Assembly (NCBI RefSeq): GCF_011745365.1
Contig: NW_024468916.1
Location: forward strand, 727,630-791,629
Length of the DNA: 64,000 bases
Reading direction: 5' to 3'
Source: Cryphonectria parasitica EP155
Taxonomy: Eukaryota > Ascomycota > Sordariomycetes > Diaporthales > Cryphonectriaceae
The number at the start of each line of letters is the position of its first letter. Position 1 is the first letter of the stretch. Shown here piece by piece: positions 35,895-47,446 of this stretch. Under the pieces are notes generated by a model. It searched no databases. It was not told where the DNA came from and worked only from the letters and a program-made list of their open reading frames with translations. Both the position numbers and the translations under genes were made by a program.

Positions 35895-36050
35895 ATCACA
35901 AGCGACTCTATAGCACTGCATAGTACATAGGAACTTAAATCATTTGTCCGGACGCATGGTCATTATGGGAAAAGATGCGAGACTAGGATGTCCACGTGCG
36001 TGCGGAAAAAAGTGGTGGAGATGCTGCTGTCGAGCATAATTGGGAAGAGA

Positions 36051-36056
36051 TTAGCC
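36051..36056 (-). promoter_or_regulatory. XlnR/Xyr1-like hexamer (GGCTAA)
   Basis: The plus strand reads TTAGCC, so the exact GGCTAA core is on the minus strand, roughly midway between the two xylan-degrading genes. Confidence 0.35.
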
Positions 36057-36473
36057 TATGCATCATGCGGCCCAGCTATTCGGGTTGTCCCCAGTCGAGC
36101 AGGTCTTTCTGAGAAGTTTAATGAGAGCAACAAAGCCTATCTGTCAACCGGTCTGTAGGTCTTGTCTCCTTTGCTCCGGGCGGCTGGAATCAAATCGATC
36201 TGTTACTGCGTATACGGAGTCTTATACTATGCTTATACAGAGACTTGGCATAGCTCATCCAGGCGTAAGCAATGTATATGCTGGCTCTTGATTATTCAAG
36301 TGTCCACAGACCTGTCTGTGTGCTGGCTTGATTCCGCTGGAGGTCCATCACAGTCCTCCGAGAGAGGACCTTGCATGTGTTGCATGTTTTCGAAGGCACG
36401 CTGAAAGACCCCTTTGGATGACTTCAACCACTCATTGACTCTTCGACATGTGAATAGTTTCAGAAAAGGCTGA

Positions 36474-36479
36474 GGCTAG
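36474..36479 (+). promoter_or_regulatory. XlnR/Xyr1-like hexamer (GGCTAG)
   Basis: GGCTAG lies 488 bp upstream of the acetylxylan esterase ATG and faces that gene. Confidence 0.3.
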
Positions 36480-36719
36480 ATCCTTCGGACTACCCTGTTA
36501 AGCTTTGATCGTACCAGGGATGGCAGGATGATCATCGTTTGCACAGACGGTTCCCATTGTTTATCAAAAGCAATATGTTTTGTTTTAGCATAGACTACTA
36601 TGCACGCGCTGGAGGTACCGCCCTTCAAATGGCAAGGAGCTGGAGCCCCTTCATTTTGCGGCCATGCATGAACCGGACTCTCATCACGGGTGAATATGTT
36701 GATATCAACTTCAAACATT

Positions 36720-36725
36720 CTAGCC
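36720..36725 (-). promoter_or_regulatory. XlnR/Xyr1-like hexamer (GGCTAG), proximal
   Basis: CTAGCC on the plus strand lies about 240 bp before the esterase ATG, upstream of its TATA-like element. Confidence 0.3.
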
Positions 36726-36823
36726 CGCTTCCTTGTGTGGTCCGGTCGACCGGATTTTGCCCCTCTCCCTTGGACTGAAAGATGGGCCTAGGATGAGGAC
36801 CTCGCGGGTTCCTGATCAAGTTG

Positions 36824-36833
36824 ATAAATATAT
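36824..36833 (+). promoter_or_regulatory. TATA-like element of the acetylxylan esterase gene
   Basis: ATAAATATAT stands 134-143 bp upstream of the ATG at 36967, similar in spacing to the TATA box of the divergent xylanase. Confidence 0.5.
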
Positions 36834-36966
36834 CGGGGTGGTCTGCTCATGATCACTGCTGCTCATGTGGCCTCAGAGTCCAACAACACATTCTCATATT
36901 TCCTCCCATATCCCTGTGCTTCAACATCATCACAAATACCTTGTACATTTCTTCAAACTTGTCAAT

Positions 36967-37781
36967 ATGTTCAGCAAGACCACCGCCCTCACCCTCACCG
37001 TGCTCCTCGCCACCGGCGCCCTCGCCTCCCCAGTCGACAACACTGCGGCGGCAGGAGAGAAGCGCCAGAGCTGCCCCGGCGTACACGTCTTCGGGGCGCG
37101 CGAGACGACAGCCAGCCCAGGCTACGGCACAGCGGCATCGGTGGTCAGCGCCATCGTGGCGGCGCATTCGGGCGCCACTTCGGAGGCCATCTCGTACCCG
37201 GCGTGCGGTGGTCAGGCGTCGTGCGGTGGCATCAGCTATGCCGACTCTGTATCGCAGGGCACGAGTGCTGTTGTCACTGCCGTGAGCAATTATGCGAAAC
37301 AGTGCCCTAGCACGGAGCTTGTGCTTGTTGGATACTCCCAGGTGCGTTTGTTTTGAAGAATTGCCCATGCCAGAGCCTTGTCCTCCTAGCCCAAATGTTG
37401 GAATCCACAGAGAGAGAGAGGGGGGGGGGGGGTGTGAGACATAGAGAGAGCTGACATATGCAAAAGGGTGCTGAGATCTTTGATGCGGCCCTGTGTGGCG
37501 CCACGGGCAGTGGTGGCTCCATCGCCTCGTACAACATCAAGGCAGCCATCTTCATGGGCGATCCGCGGTTCAAGGCCGGCGCTCCCTACAACGTCGGCAC
37601 TTGCACGGCGGGCGGGTTCGACCAGCGCTCTGGATCTTGTGGCAACTATAACGCTCAAATTCAGTCTTATTGCGATTCTGCTGATCCTTACTGCTGCAAT
37701 GGGAATAATGCTGCTGTTCACCAGGGCTACGCGAGCGAGTATGGTTCCCAGGCCGAGTCTTTTGTCAATAGCAAGCTGTAG
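36967..37781 (+). CDS. Acetylxylan esterase, carbohydrate esterase family 5 (cutinase fold)
   Basis: Two exons (36967-37341 and 37467-37781; intron of 125 nt containing a G13-like run) encode 229 residues. The enzyme removes acetyl groups from xylan outside the cell, opening it to xylanase. A signal peptide (first 20 residues) and a short propeptide ending KR precede the mature start QSCPGVHVFGARET. The catalytic triad is visible: Ser124 in GYSQG, split by the intron directly after Gln125, Asp198 in DPYCC and His210 in AVHQGY. Ten or more cysteines suit the disulfide-rich CE5 fold. True cutinases share the fold, but the CPGVHVFGARETTASPGYG start is that of acetylxylan esterases. No cellulose-binding module follows. 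It is head-to-head with a GH11 xylanase. Confidence 0.94.
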
Positions 37782-40339
37782 GAGGTTGAAAGCTGTTCAA
37801 GAGGGAGGAGGGAAAAGGGGGAAAAGTGGACAAAAAAGACTAGGACTGGAAGTAGTGCGATAGACCCAAAGGGGTTTGAGAGACAGAGGAGGGGAAGAAA
37901 AGGGAAGAAGGAGAGAAGGGGGAGGATTAATAAGGATATGCCCACCTGGTACTTGTGATGAGTGAGAATTACCATGTACTATAGTATACTTTAAGTACGT
38001 ACATACTTACCAACAAAATAGTGAAGCCGTTCGTGCCTTCTCACGAACACAGCAGAGAAACGTCTGACGAAATAACCTGGTGTGGTTTCAAATGGCAGGC
38101 GCGCTGGTGGTCTTTGAGGCTGATGCCACCCTTGTGTGGCTGGTCCCACAGGCCGGCCCCAGTACCAGTTTCCAGGTCCACCCTTGGCGGCGTCAGCCTG
38201 GATTTGACGCGGTAGAGGCGGTCGCAAGATGGAGTAACGTACGTATTATAGTATAGTGACCCAGTACCAGTATTATACTATAGTAGCAAGGAATCAAATG
38301 GGACGCGGCTCCATACAGCAGAGAGCACCTGTCATGAATCCTCATGAGACGAACCACCATGTACCACCAACCCATAGACGCGCAGCCACGAAAACAAAAC
38401 CAAAACAAATAATGGATAAAAACAATAAATCAAATGAATAATACAACAACACAACATGTGAATAGCGGTGATGGTGTGGATTCCAACCCCTTCTTCCCCC
38501 ATCCAACCATTCAACAGTAGTAGCGGTACACCATCCCCCATCCGGGTCGCGCGGTGGGTTGGCAAGGCTGGTGGTTTTTCGGGTGGCTGGGAAGGGGGAA
38601 AAAAAAGTGTGGGATCTTCAACAGGACGCGCCTAATCGAATGGACTTTCTCGGCAAATTCCCCTATGAGATCATGTTCCTGGTCAAAGAAAAGATCCATT
38701 GTGACAGGATGTTGATCTCGCAACGGATCAACGGGTCGGCAAAATTATTGATTGACAAATCTGCAACATATGATACTTCTTTTATGAATGCTGGCTGGAG
38801 GAGAAGAAGAAGAAGGAAGAGGAGCCCATCGCCAACAGCCACAGACACAACAACCCGAAAAGGCGGGAAGAGGAGCACGATGAGGTCAGAGTCAGGGAAG
38901 CGCTGCAAATCGGCTCGGCCCCGCGAGGATCGGAGATCAAATCAAATTGCTCGTAGACAGCAAAAGTGTTCCAAAAGGCGAGCCGATTCAAGGTCGAGAG
39001 GCCGTGGCGGTGGGCCCGAGGTGGCCTGTGAGACCCCAGCCGCAGGAACAGGCGTGGGGTACACATTACCACCATACCAGTAGTGCATACGGGACAGTAC
39101 TTGTAGTAGTCTCTTTTTTTTCTTCTTTTCTTTCTCTGCTTCTCTTTTGGTCCCTACGGAGAACTCCATGGACTTGGTATCTTGAGGCTCCACCTGGCTG
39201 AGCAAGTTAGGTTGAACAAGGGCTGGGGACCAAGCAGGCCTATAGCGCTTTCGAGCACTATGTATTATGTAGTGTGTGTGTAGTGGTGATGGTAAGCCAG
39301 CCACTCGCACCCAGCATTTGCTGCGTTGTCTTATCATCTGAAAGGGGAGAGCGGGGGAAACTGATAAGGAAACATCACCGTGGCAACGGGTGCCCTGAAA
39401 GTGACCTCAAGATTGCCCTACTCATAGTACTAGTACAGTACTTGTTAAGTGACAGTGCCTTGTCTTAAGTGGTTGTAGTCAACGTTGGGCACCTCGGTTG
39501 CCTGAGCCGGATCTAAACCTCTTTCCCCCTCTCCTCCTTCTAGGGCATCCCCTCAAGAGACGGCCCCCCCCAATCCCAGGCCCTGCACCTGCTGCAGCCC
39601 ATGCTGGTAAGTGACCCACTAGCCCACTAAAATGCAGTGCCTGTGTCCCCCTGTCCCTCGCTTCTCTCTTTCCAGCCCGCCTGCCCTGGTACACATTCTC
39701 TTGCCTCTCACTTTCACAAACGCTGAGAAAAGAGACCAGAATTGGGACCTGACACGCCCTCCCCCCCCCAAAGTGAACAATCAATGCATTAGCAGCCCTC
39801 TCTGTACCTGGCTGGACGTTGCTGGGCTCCTCCACATTTTTGTTTTTGGTCTGGTCTACAGTGGGCCCAATCTGTACTGTACCATTGTATATCCCGTCTC
39901 GCTTGCATCCTCTGGCAATCCTTCCCACCCGTGCCCAATACTTAGCATTTACATCCATTCATCCACCATCCACTCTGGTTCCCATCCTCAACCATCCGCT
40001 GCACCGCATGTCCTTTTTCGACAACACCAGTCTGTCGTCTCCAGTTTGCCAGCTCAGAGAGTCAGGACTGACTGTCTTGGATCTAGCATCTGTCAAATCT
40101 CACAATGACAGCAATAGCATGAGATGACCAACCCCACAAACCATTGGCATGAGGCATCATCACAGCAGCAATACCATACCAGCTTACTCATGAATTGATT
40201 GCATCACATTCCACTCTGTTTACTGTCGTTCCCACAGCAATTGACAGTACTGCACCACCTGCTCCCCTCTCCCTACCCTCCCCCCTCCTAACCACCGCCA
40301 CCACCACCAACTCCTCCTCCGTCTCTACGGCAGCCCAAC
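37782..40339. other. Gene-poor interval between the esterase and the GBD/FH3 gene
   Basis: This 2.6-kb stretch holds no gene I can support. TACTATAGTA palindromes occur at 37977-37986 and 38276-38285. A frame at 38559-39083 begins somewhat like an F-box and turns Arg/Ser-rich; it is probably not coding. The part from 39.5 kb is C/T-rich, like a fungal promoter and leader. Confidence 0.45.
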
Positions 40340-43199
40340 ATGGCGGCGATACATAAATCACCCTTCAACTTTTCAGAGACACGACAGCAGTTTGAACAAC
40401 AACAACAACAACAACAGTCACAACAGAACAAACCAGCTGGTGGCGGCCTGAGATCATTCATCCACAGGAGGAACAACTCGGATGGCGGCAACCTTCCCTC
40501 GTCCTTCTCCCCTTCGAAGTCAACATCTACCACTGCCACCACCAACGCCACAGCCACCTCCACGCCCTCTTCCCCCTTCTTGCCATCACCACCGGCTGCT
40601 ACTGCTGCCGCCCTCACTGGCCAGCCTGACCAACCACAGCAGGACAACAGTATAGCCATCAGCAGCAGCCGTCGTCCACTCAGCATGGCCTGCCCCAGAC
40701 TCCAGCTCGAGACTCATGCTCTGGGCCAGTGGCAGCAGACAGGCCCTGTTGCCATCGACAGCCCTCGCTCCCCAACCAAGGCATTGCGCGATGATCCCAA
40801 CAGCCACAATGTCGACAGCAACCCGAGCAGGGCTTCCTCCAAGCCCAACCTGACCACTCTCTCTGCCAGATTCTCCAACAACAGCTCCCCCTCCAAGGAC
40901 AAGCCTCCTGCCACCAAGGACAACAACCAAGACAAGACCAACAAGGCCAGGTCCTCGACCAACCTCAAGGGCCTGCTGCTCTCCCGCCCCAAGTCTGACA
41001 AGACCATCGATCTCTCCCTGGAGAAAGAGAGCCAGCGGGGCAAGAACAAAGAGAATAGGAAGCCATCAGATCCCAACTCACCCGCAATAACGCCCATCTA
41101 CGCGCAGTTCTGCAAGGGCTCCTCTCTGGGCAGCGCCGTCTCTGTCCCCAGCTCACCCTTCGACATGCCCGCCGACCCCTTCACCCAGGCGGGCCTGCTC
41201 AACCTTCACAGCTCGTTCCGCCCTGCCGCAGCATCCAACGGGACCTCTGGCCCAAAGCAGAGGCCCAAGTCGTTTCAGCCCCAGCACATCCCAAAGTCCG
41301 ACACCGCCGGCGTGGAGCAGCAGCAGAGGGTTACACGTGGGAGGCTCAAGACCGACGACGAGCATGCCGAGGGCCAGAAGTCGTCCACTTGGGCCAAGAC
41401 GCGGTCTGGTTCGCGTGCCAGGGTCATATCGGCCCTCTCCAATCTGGGAGGTCAAAAGTCCAAGTCCTCTTCGCCCACCCCCGAGCCCGAGTCGAGCGAG
41501 CCCCAGATCGATCCCAAGGATGTCGATAGGCACCTGGAGGCCATGTTGGACCGGCGCAACATCCCAGAGAACCAGAGGTACAAGATGCGCAACTTGAACA
41601 GCACCATCAAGATGGAGTTCATCCGCCAGGACTGGGCCGAGGCCGACGCCAAGAAGCTGGGCCGCCGTCCCACGAACGAGAGCGACGACTCCGCCGTGGC
41701 CGTCGGCCAGACCTCGGTACGCGGCGATGCAGGCGCCGACAAGAGGCACACCCGCGGCAGGAGCTTCACGTTCTCGCGCAACAGCTGGAAGATCGGGGCC
41801 TCCCCGTCCAAGGGCAAGAAGAAGGATGCGCCCGCCAAGGGCCACAGCAGGAACAAGTCGACAGACAGCGTCATCATGGACAGGCCTCCCTCGGCGGGCT
41901 CGCACGCCGGGAGCGGCATCATTGCCAAGGTCACGGGCCAGCAGCCATCTGACTTTGTCAACTACCTGCGCAAGGTGCAGAAGCCAGAGGCCGTCGAGGT
42001 CGGCAAGCTCCACAAGCTGCGGCTTCTGCTCCGCAACGAGCGTGTCGCCTGGACCGAGGACTTTATCAAGCAGGGCGGCATGAAGGAGATTGTTGGTCTG
42101 CTGCGGCGGATCATGGATGTCGAGTGGAGGTAAGTCTGGCCACAGATGCACACAACCCAACACATTATGGCGACCTGAATCTAACGTATGTTCTTGTTGC
42201 TGTTATAGGGAAGAACATGAAGATGCGCTGCTACACGAAGATCTGCTCTGCCTAAAGGCCCTGTGCACGACAGCTCTGGCCCTGCAGTACCTACACGAGA
42301 TCCAGGACACACTCCTCCCCGCCCTGATCCACCTGATTTTCGATCCCGAGAGGAAAGGCCCCAGCGAGTTCACGACACGCAACATCATCACCTCGGTGCT
42401 TCTCACCTACATCCAGAGTAGTGCCGAGCAGGAGCGCGTGGCCAGAGCCCAGACCGTCCTCTCCTACCTCCGCGACCCGGCGCCCAAGGAGGAAGAGCGA
42501 CCAGTCGAGTTTGTCCTAGAGATGAGGCGGGAGCGACCCTACCGCGTCTGGAACAAGGAGGTGGTCAGTGTCACCAAGGAGGTCTTCTGGATCTTCCTGC
42601 ACCATCTCAACGTGGTCGCCTTGCCTGCAGGGCGCGACAGGTCTGCGGAGGACATCCGTAAGACGGCGACCAACGACACATCAGCAACGCGGCACAGTGA
42701 CCGTGTAGTGACCACCAGCAGATCATGGGCCGACGACAAGTATGCTTACATGCACCGGCACTTCCCGCAGGAGCGCCCGCCGGTGCCCGCCGCTCCATAT
42801 GTGGGCGGTGTCGAGTGGGATGCGACCAACTACCTCGCCTCGCACCTGGACCTGTTGAACGCGATTATTGCCTGTACGCCCACACAGGCGGAGCGAAACT
42901 CGCTGCGGGAGCAGTTCCGCATGTCAGGCTGGGAACGCTGTCTGGGCGGCAGCCTACGGCTGTGCAAGGAGAAGTTCTATCCAGGTGTGCACGACGCACT
43001 TCGCACTTGGGTGGCTGCGGCCGCCGACGATGGCTGGAACGTCCGAGACGTGCGGTTTGGACCGCCACAGGAATCCCGGAGCGCGTCGCCCAAAAAGGCG
43101 GCTGCTGCCGGTGCGTCGCCCAAGAAGGAGCCGCCGCCACGGCTGGAGATGCCCAAGCTGGATTTCGTTCTGGACGGGCCCCTGTCCGCTGCCCCTTAG
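40340..43199 (+). CDS. Formin-type GTPase-binding/FH3 domain protein lacking FH1-FH2
   Basis: Two exons (40340-42129 and 42209-43199; intron of 79 nt with CTAACG branch-like element) encode 926 residues. The N-terminal third is disordered and rich in Ser, Pro and Gln (a QQQQQQQ run near residue 22, many SP sites). From about residue 385 (DPKDVDRHLEAMLDRRNIPENQRYKMR) the protein matches the Rho-GTPase-binding domain of diaphanous formins. It continues into armadillo-like FH3 repeats (LHKLRLLLRNERVAWTEDFIKQGGM; LLCLKALCTTALALQYL) to about 870. It then ends with Lys/Pro-rich tail, without the Pro-rich FH1 or the actin-nucleating FH2. A stop codon at 43197-43199 is followed by no FH2-like frame. 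It may regulate Rho or actin as an adaptor; this is inference. Confidence 0.88.
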
Positions 43200-44059
43200 T
43201 GGGAGGAGGACAAGTGGGCGAGAATGTTTGACGGTCCGAAGAAACAGATGATAAAGAGGAGCTTAACGACGGCAATATAGCCTGGGATTCTGCCAAAACA
43301 TCGCTGCTCAATAAACCAAAGAGGAAGAGGCGGCAGTACGACTGTCGCTAGCAGAGAAGGAAACATCAGCATGAGCCAGGATTCTCAAACCCGTACATAA
43401 CATACATGATCATTTTTTTGGGGGCTCGAGGAGTTTGGACAAAAAGGAGGGTAACATAACAAGCATGGCAAGACTTGTATAAAGTTTCTATTGGTTTTCC
43501 TTTCTGATTTCATTTCCAGGGGTCCTGACGACCACAGGCGCAGGACATTGCAGGCAAGGATGGGATTGCTTTTTCCGACTGTTACTACTTTCTTTCCTCT
43601 CTCTCTCTCGGAGTTACTGTTCTGCAGCACCTTCAACTGGGCGCATTCTCGTCTTCCCCGAGGCCACCATCAGGACGAATCGCAGAGGGCTATTTGCACG
43701 ATTGCATGGAAGTCGAGCATTGGTTGGCCTGGTCTCTTTCTTTTGGGAGGAGGCCAGGCTCAGGGAAACGGCACTATGAAGGATACACAAGAGGGCCGGC
43801 TGCGACTGTTGTTCTTCAACATTATACATGCTGGTTCTTGTCAGAAAGTTCCAGGGAACGGCTCTTGGATCGACAGCAGCAACTCATGATGATCATGTGT
43901 AATGAATCAATGAATGTCTCATATTACCAATTTCCGTTCTTGTTGCTCTTGTTTTGTGAGTGAGTGCGTGCGTTTCAAATTCAATAAAAGCTTTCGTGAA
44001 CTAATTCGATGCGAATACCTTGAGCATTTATACATTTTGGTGGGGGGAGGGGGTTTCGT

Positions 44060-44101
<42 letters not shown>

Positions 44102-44122
44102 GCTCCGACCACGACCTCGACC
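43200..44122. other. Convergent intergenic region, GBD/FH3 gene / LRR gene
   Basis: The 3' ends of the two genes lie in this 0.9-kb stretch. A (CT)n microsatellite stands just before the LRR gene stop codon. No gene is seen. Confidence 0.5.
44064..44098. repeat. (CT)n microsatellite
   Basis: About 17 CT units lie 25 bp beyond the stop codon of the LRR gene, hence probably in its 3' UTR. Confidence 0.9.
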
Positions 44123-45549
44123 TCACTCGATCTCATCCAGCCTCGCCCACAGCAGTTTATCGTCCTCGTTGAGCTCCAAATCCCAGAATTTTCGAGCTTT
44201 CCCAGCCGCCAATTTCCCTTTGTCCCTAGTCCGATACACAGAATCGATCAGCCTCACGTCAGGATGATTTCTCAGCAGCCGCGACACGCCATTCATGCCG
44301 ATGAAAACGGCATACGGCACACCCTCAGCCATCTGGCCCTGGCCAGCATAAAACCGCAAGTAATTCGCCTCCAAGGCCCGCCGCACCCGCAGGGAACACG
44401 TGCCCCCACCACCACCGCTCCTCCCCAAGCCTTCCTCGCCCTCGCCAGACCCCACCACGCGCGACGCCTCGAACCCGACCAGCGACGACGACGGAGACAC
44501 CACGGCATCTCGCAGCTGCTCCAGGCCGTCCGGTGAGAACAGCACATAGCCCAGGTGCAGGAACCGCAGCGAGGAGCTCGTGGTCACCAGGCTGGCGAGG
44601 GCGGCGATGGCGTCGTCGGTGACGTGATTGAACCGCTGGCCCAGGTCGGCGGTGCTGAAGCGGGAGGCGAGGTCGAGGTGGCGGATGCGCGGGTGTCGGG
44701 CCAGGGCGGTGCAGACTGCGGACACGCCGTGGGAGGAGAAGCCGCAGGAGGCGAGGGTGAGGACCTCGAGGGTTGTGTTGTCTCTGATGCCGGCGGCGAG
44801 GGCTTGTGCGCCGGCGTCGCCTAGTGGGTTGTTGGACATCATGAGGTAGCGGAGCCTGCAGGCTGGGCTGGCTAGGAAGGTGGCGATGGCCTCTGCCGCG
44901 GCGGTGCTGGCTCCGTTGGCGTTGATGTAGATGGCTTCCAGGCTGTTGGTGCTGCTGCTGGTGCTGGTGCTGCTGCTATCGGCCAACGTGCGCGCGAGGC
45001 CGTCGAACAGCGCCGCGATGCCGGCGTCGCCCAGCTCACAGGTCTCGAGGTCCAGCACGCGCAGACGTGGAGCAGAGGCGAGGAGGGCGAGGAGGTCGGC
45101 CACGCAAGCAGGGCCCAGCGGGTTTCGCTTCAGCCAGAGGCTGCCGAGGACGTCGCTCCCGCGCAGCGCCGAGGCCAGCGCGTGGAAGCCGGCGGGTTTG
45201 ATGTGGTTCCCTGCCAGGTACCAGGTCTGCATCCTGTGCGGGTGGTCTCTTGCGAACTGGGCGATGCGGCGGGCGCCGTGGTTGGTGATGACGTTGTTGC
45301 CCAGGAGGAAGTGGCGGATGTGGGTGTTGGACTCGAGGGCGTCCATCAGGGCGTCGATGTGGTCTGGGCCCACGACCATTTTGCAGAGGTCGAGGCGGCC
45401 GTCCTCGTAGATTACGCCGCGCTTGAACTCGAGGAGGCGGGTGGCGTGGCCTGGCTCTTTGCCGATGGTGATGCCTTTTGAGAGGGGGGAAGAGGTGGTG
45501 GGTGTGTGGTTTAGCAGGGCCTCGACCCGTCCTTCACACCCTTTGTTGA

Positions 45550-45589
<40 letters not shown>

Positions 45590-46015
45590 CTTCAAGAACG
45601 CAAAGCAGTCTGCGAAATCCGCCGTGTCGCCAACCTGCACAGGCATCGGCCTCGCCCGAGGAAGCTCAACAGGATCCAGCACCGGATCCCAAGCCCCGCG
45701 GCCCATGTCCGGCCGCGCCCGCTCCAGCAAGAGCCTCCACCTCTCCTCCTCCTCGGTCTTCGCAGCAGCCTCCGCGGCCCGTCGCGCAGCCACGGCGCGC
45801 TTGCGCTGCTCCTCGTAGCGGATGATGGCTTTCTCGGGGCTGGCATTGGGGAAGAGGAGGGTGGCGGTCTGCTGGGCTTTCGGGCGCTGGGCGTGGGGAC
45901 GTCTTTTGGGGAGGGCGAAGACGGTGGGTGGGGGGTTTTGGTAGTTGGTTTCTTGGGTGGCTTTAAGGAGGGCGGCGCAGGCTTGGGCATCCATTTCTTG
46001 GGTCGGGAACGACAT
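44123..46015 (-). CDS. Leucine-rich-repeat (RNI-like) protein with acidic tract
   Basis: A single exon encodes about 630 residues from the ATG at 46015. The frame is open to another ATG at 46084, giving 653, but the extra residues look like leader. An Ala/Arg/Glu-rich helix (about 60-105) precedes a D11 run (residues 145-155; GTC repeat at 45551-45583). From about 190 to 540 there are ribonuclease-inhibitor-type LRRs with repeating units such as LRVLDLETCELGDAGIAALFDGLA, IRHFLLGNNVITNHGARRIAQ and LRYLMMSNNPLGDAGAQAL. Such proteins usually bind partner proteins. There is no NACHT or NB-ARC ATPase motif, no F-box and no membrane segment, so the partner cannot be guessed. I recognise the fold, not a named orthologue. 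Codon bias and GC are high, as for neighbouring housekeeping genes. Confidence 0.82.
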
Positions 46016-47446
46016 GATTGTGGGTGGGGAGATGTTGATGTTTGCGAGCTTGAAGTAGTTCAAGGGACCAGTGAGGCTGCTCATAGGATCTCAGATGTGT
46101 TGTAAAGTGGTCTGCTAATATCAATTGTTCCAATGTGAAGCAAACAAGGTTGATCCTTTTCGATGGTATCTAAACTGAAGAATGTGAATATCACGCGCTC
46201 ATCAGGAGAAGGAAGTAAGAAGTGCTCTGATGCACGGTTTATACATGTGTCTGAGCAGAGGTGTTATTCACAAACACAAGTACACACATACGTACTTATA
46301 TACAAGTATGCAAGTATGTAAGGATGTATATACAGGGTACAACTGCACTCGTAACGTAGTTGCGCATGGACAACGAGTAAGTCCTCGGAACTAAACAGTC
46401 GAACCCACTTTAGGCACACTACCTCCAACACCAGCGGGCTGCCAGTGACTCAAGCCGGATATATATCTACAGTGAAAACCATACAGACATTAACTTTCAT
46501 AATTACTGTGTGGGCCCTTGGGACCAGTCATTCTCTCTAGCCTTTGCTTGAGCCTTGGGAGATCCTATAATGAGAAATCACGGGCTGACGCTGAGGATCC
46601 AAGGAGGGTGCAGCAGGTCTATGCGCATTTGCGCACACATCAAACGCGAGCATGTCATGACACCTCATGCAGTCTTTGATGGCCAGTGCTTGTAGCCAGG
46701 TTCAATCTGCATAGATATTTAAAAACATAGCCTTGAACAATCGAGTTATTGGTATGTCAGCTAGAATTTAGATGCTAGACTCTCCGTGACGCTCTTGCGA
46801 GGCAGACGTGGATGCCCTTCGAGGTGCTCCCGTATAAGGAAGGTCGATCAACAAATTGTTTAGAGAAACAATAATACGAAAAGAGTGAGAGCGTACAGAA
46901 ATTGTCTAGTGCTATGCTAAATCCTTTCCAGCTATAATAATCCTTATTGCCAAATCAGCCGTGTGCGAAGATCTTTATAGTCTACAACCTCGTCCGCAAA
47001 ACGGGCCACCAACACTTAGTTCATACGAGTATCGGTGCAGATCTGACCATTCTCTTTAGCCGATGGTGATGTTCCTCGATTTGCTAAGACTATTCGGCAG
47101 CTACAGCTGATCTGCCGGACTTACACTGGTTCGTTTTGTTGCAGCGCTCGTAGTCAAATATAATATTTACGATGCCAATATCGTGCTGACTCTATGCAAA
47201 ACTGAGAAAAGATGATAGCTTACTGTTACTGCTTACTCATCTTGATATTCAACATTAACCAGACATCAATATAAGCGCGGTCAGGCTCTAATTCAACCTT
47301 ATAATTCCTTCAAGGTTTGAACGGAGACATCTGTTCACATTTGAGTAATAACAGCAGTATGAAACATGCTCAAGGTAAGTACTCAAGAGATTTAGCTTCC
47401 AAGTAAGTACTTCGCAATCATAGAAAAACGGCTGCAACCCCCGAAC
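46016..47446. other. AT-richer intergenic region upstream of the LRR gene
   Basis: This 1.4-kb stretch has visibly higher AT than sequence up to 46 kb and no open frame of coding quality. Short direct repeats of a TACATACGTACTTATATACAAGTATG type lie near 46280-46325. Decayed repeat sequence is possible, but no element is recognisable. Confidence 0.5.

Larger units (their letters stand above)
35190..36966. promoter_or_regulatory. Divergent promoter region between xylanase and acetylxylan esterase
   Basis: A 1.78-kb gap separates the two start codons and contains no gene of coding quality. TATA-like elements sit close to each gene. One GGCTAA and three GGCTAG hexamers, resembling the XlnR/Xyr1 core, are listed separately. 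A CTGGGG, the CreA-type carbon repression consensus, lies at 35607-35612. Co-induction by xylose and repression by glucose is inferred from these motifs and from known regulation of such genes. Confidence 0.5.

Noticed and set aside
38559..39083. Open frame starting like an F-box then Arg/Ser-rich
   Set aside because: The F-box resemblance is weak, the remainder is low complexity, and no splice-supported continuation exists.
41153..42163. Minus-strand open frame of 336 codons opposite the GBD/FH3 gene
   Set aside because: Shadow frame; it has no domain and spans the intron of the real gene.
46280..46330. Telomere- or CRISPR-like short repeats near 46.3 kb
   Set aside because: Imprecise TACATACGTA/TATACAAG words only, without regular spacing, spacers or a telomeric unit.
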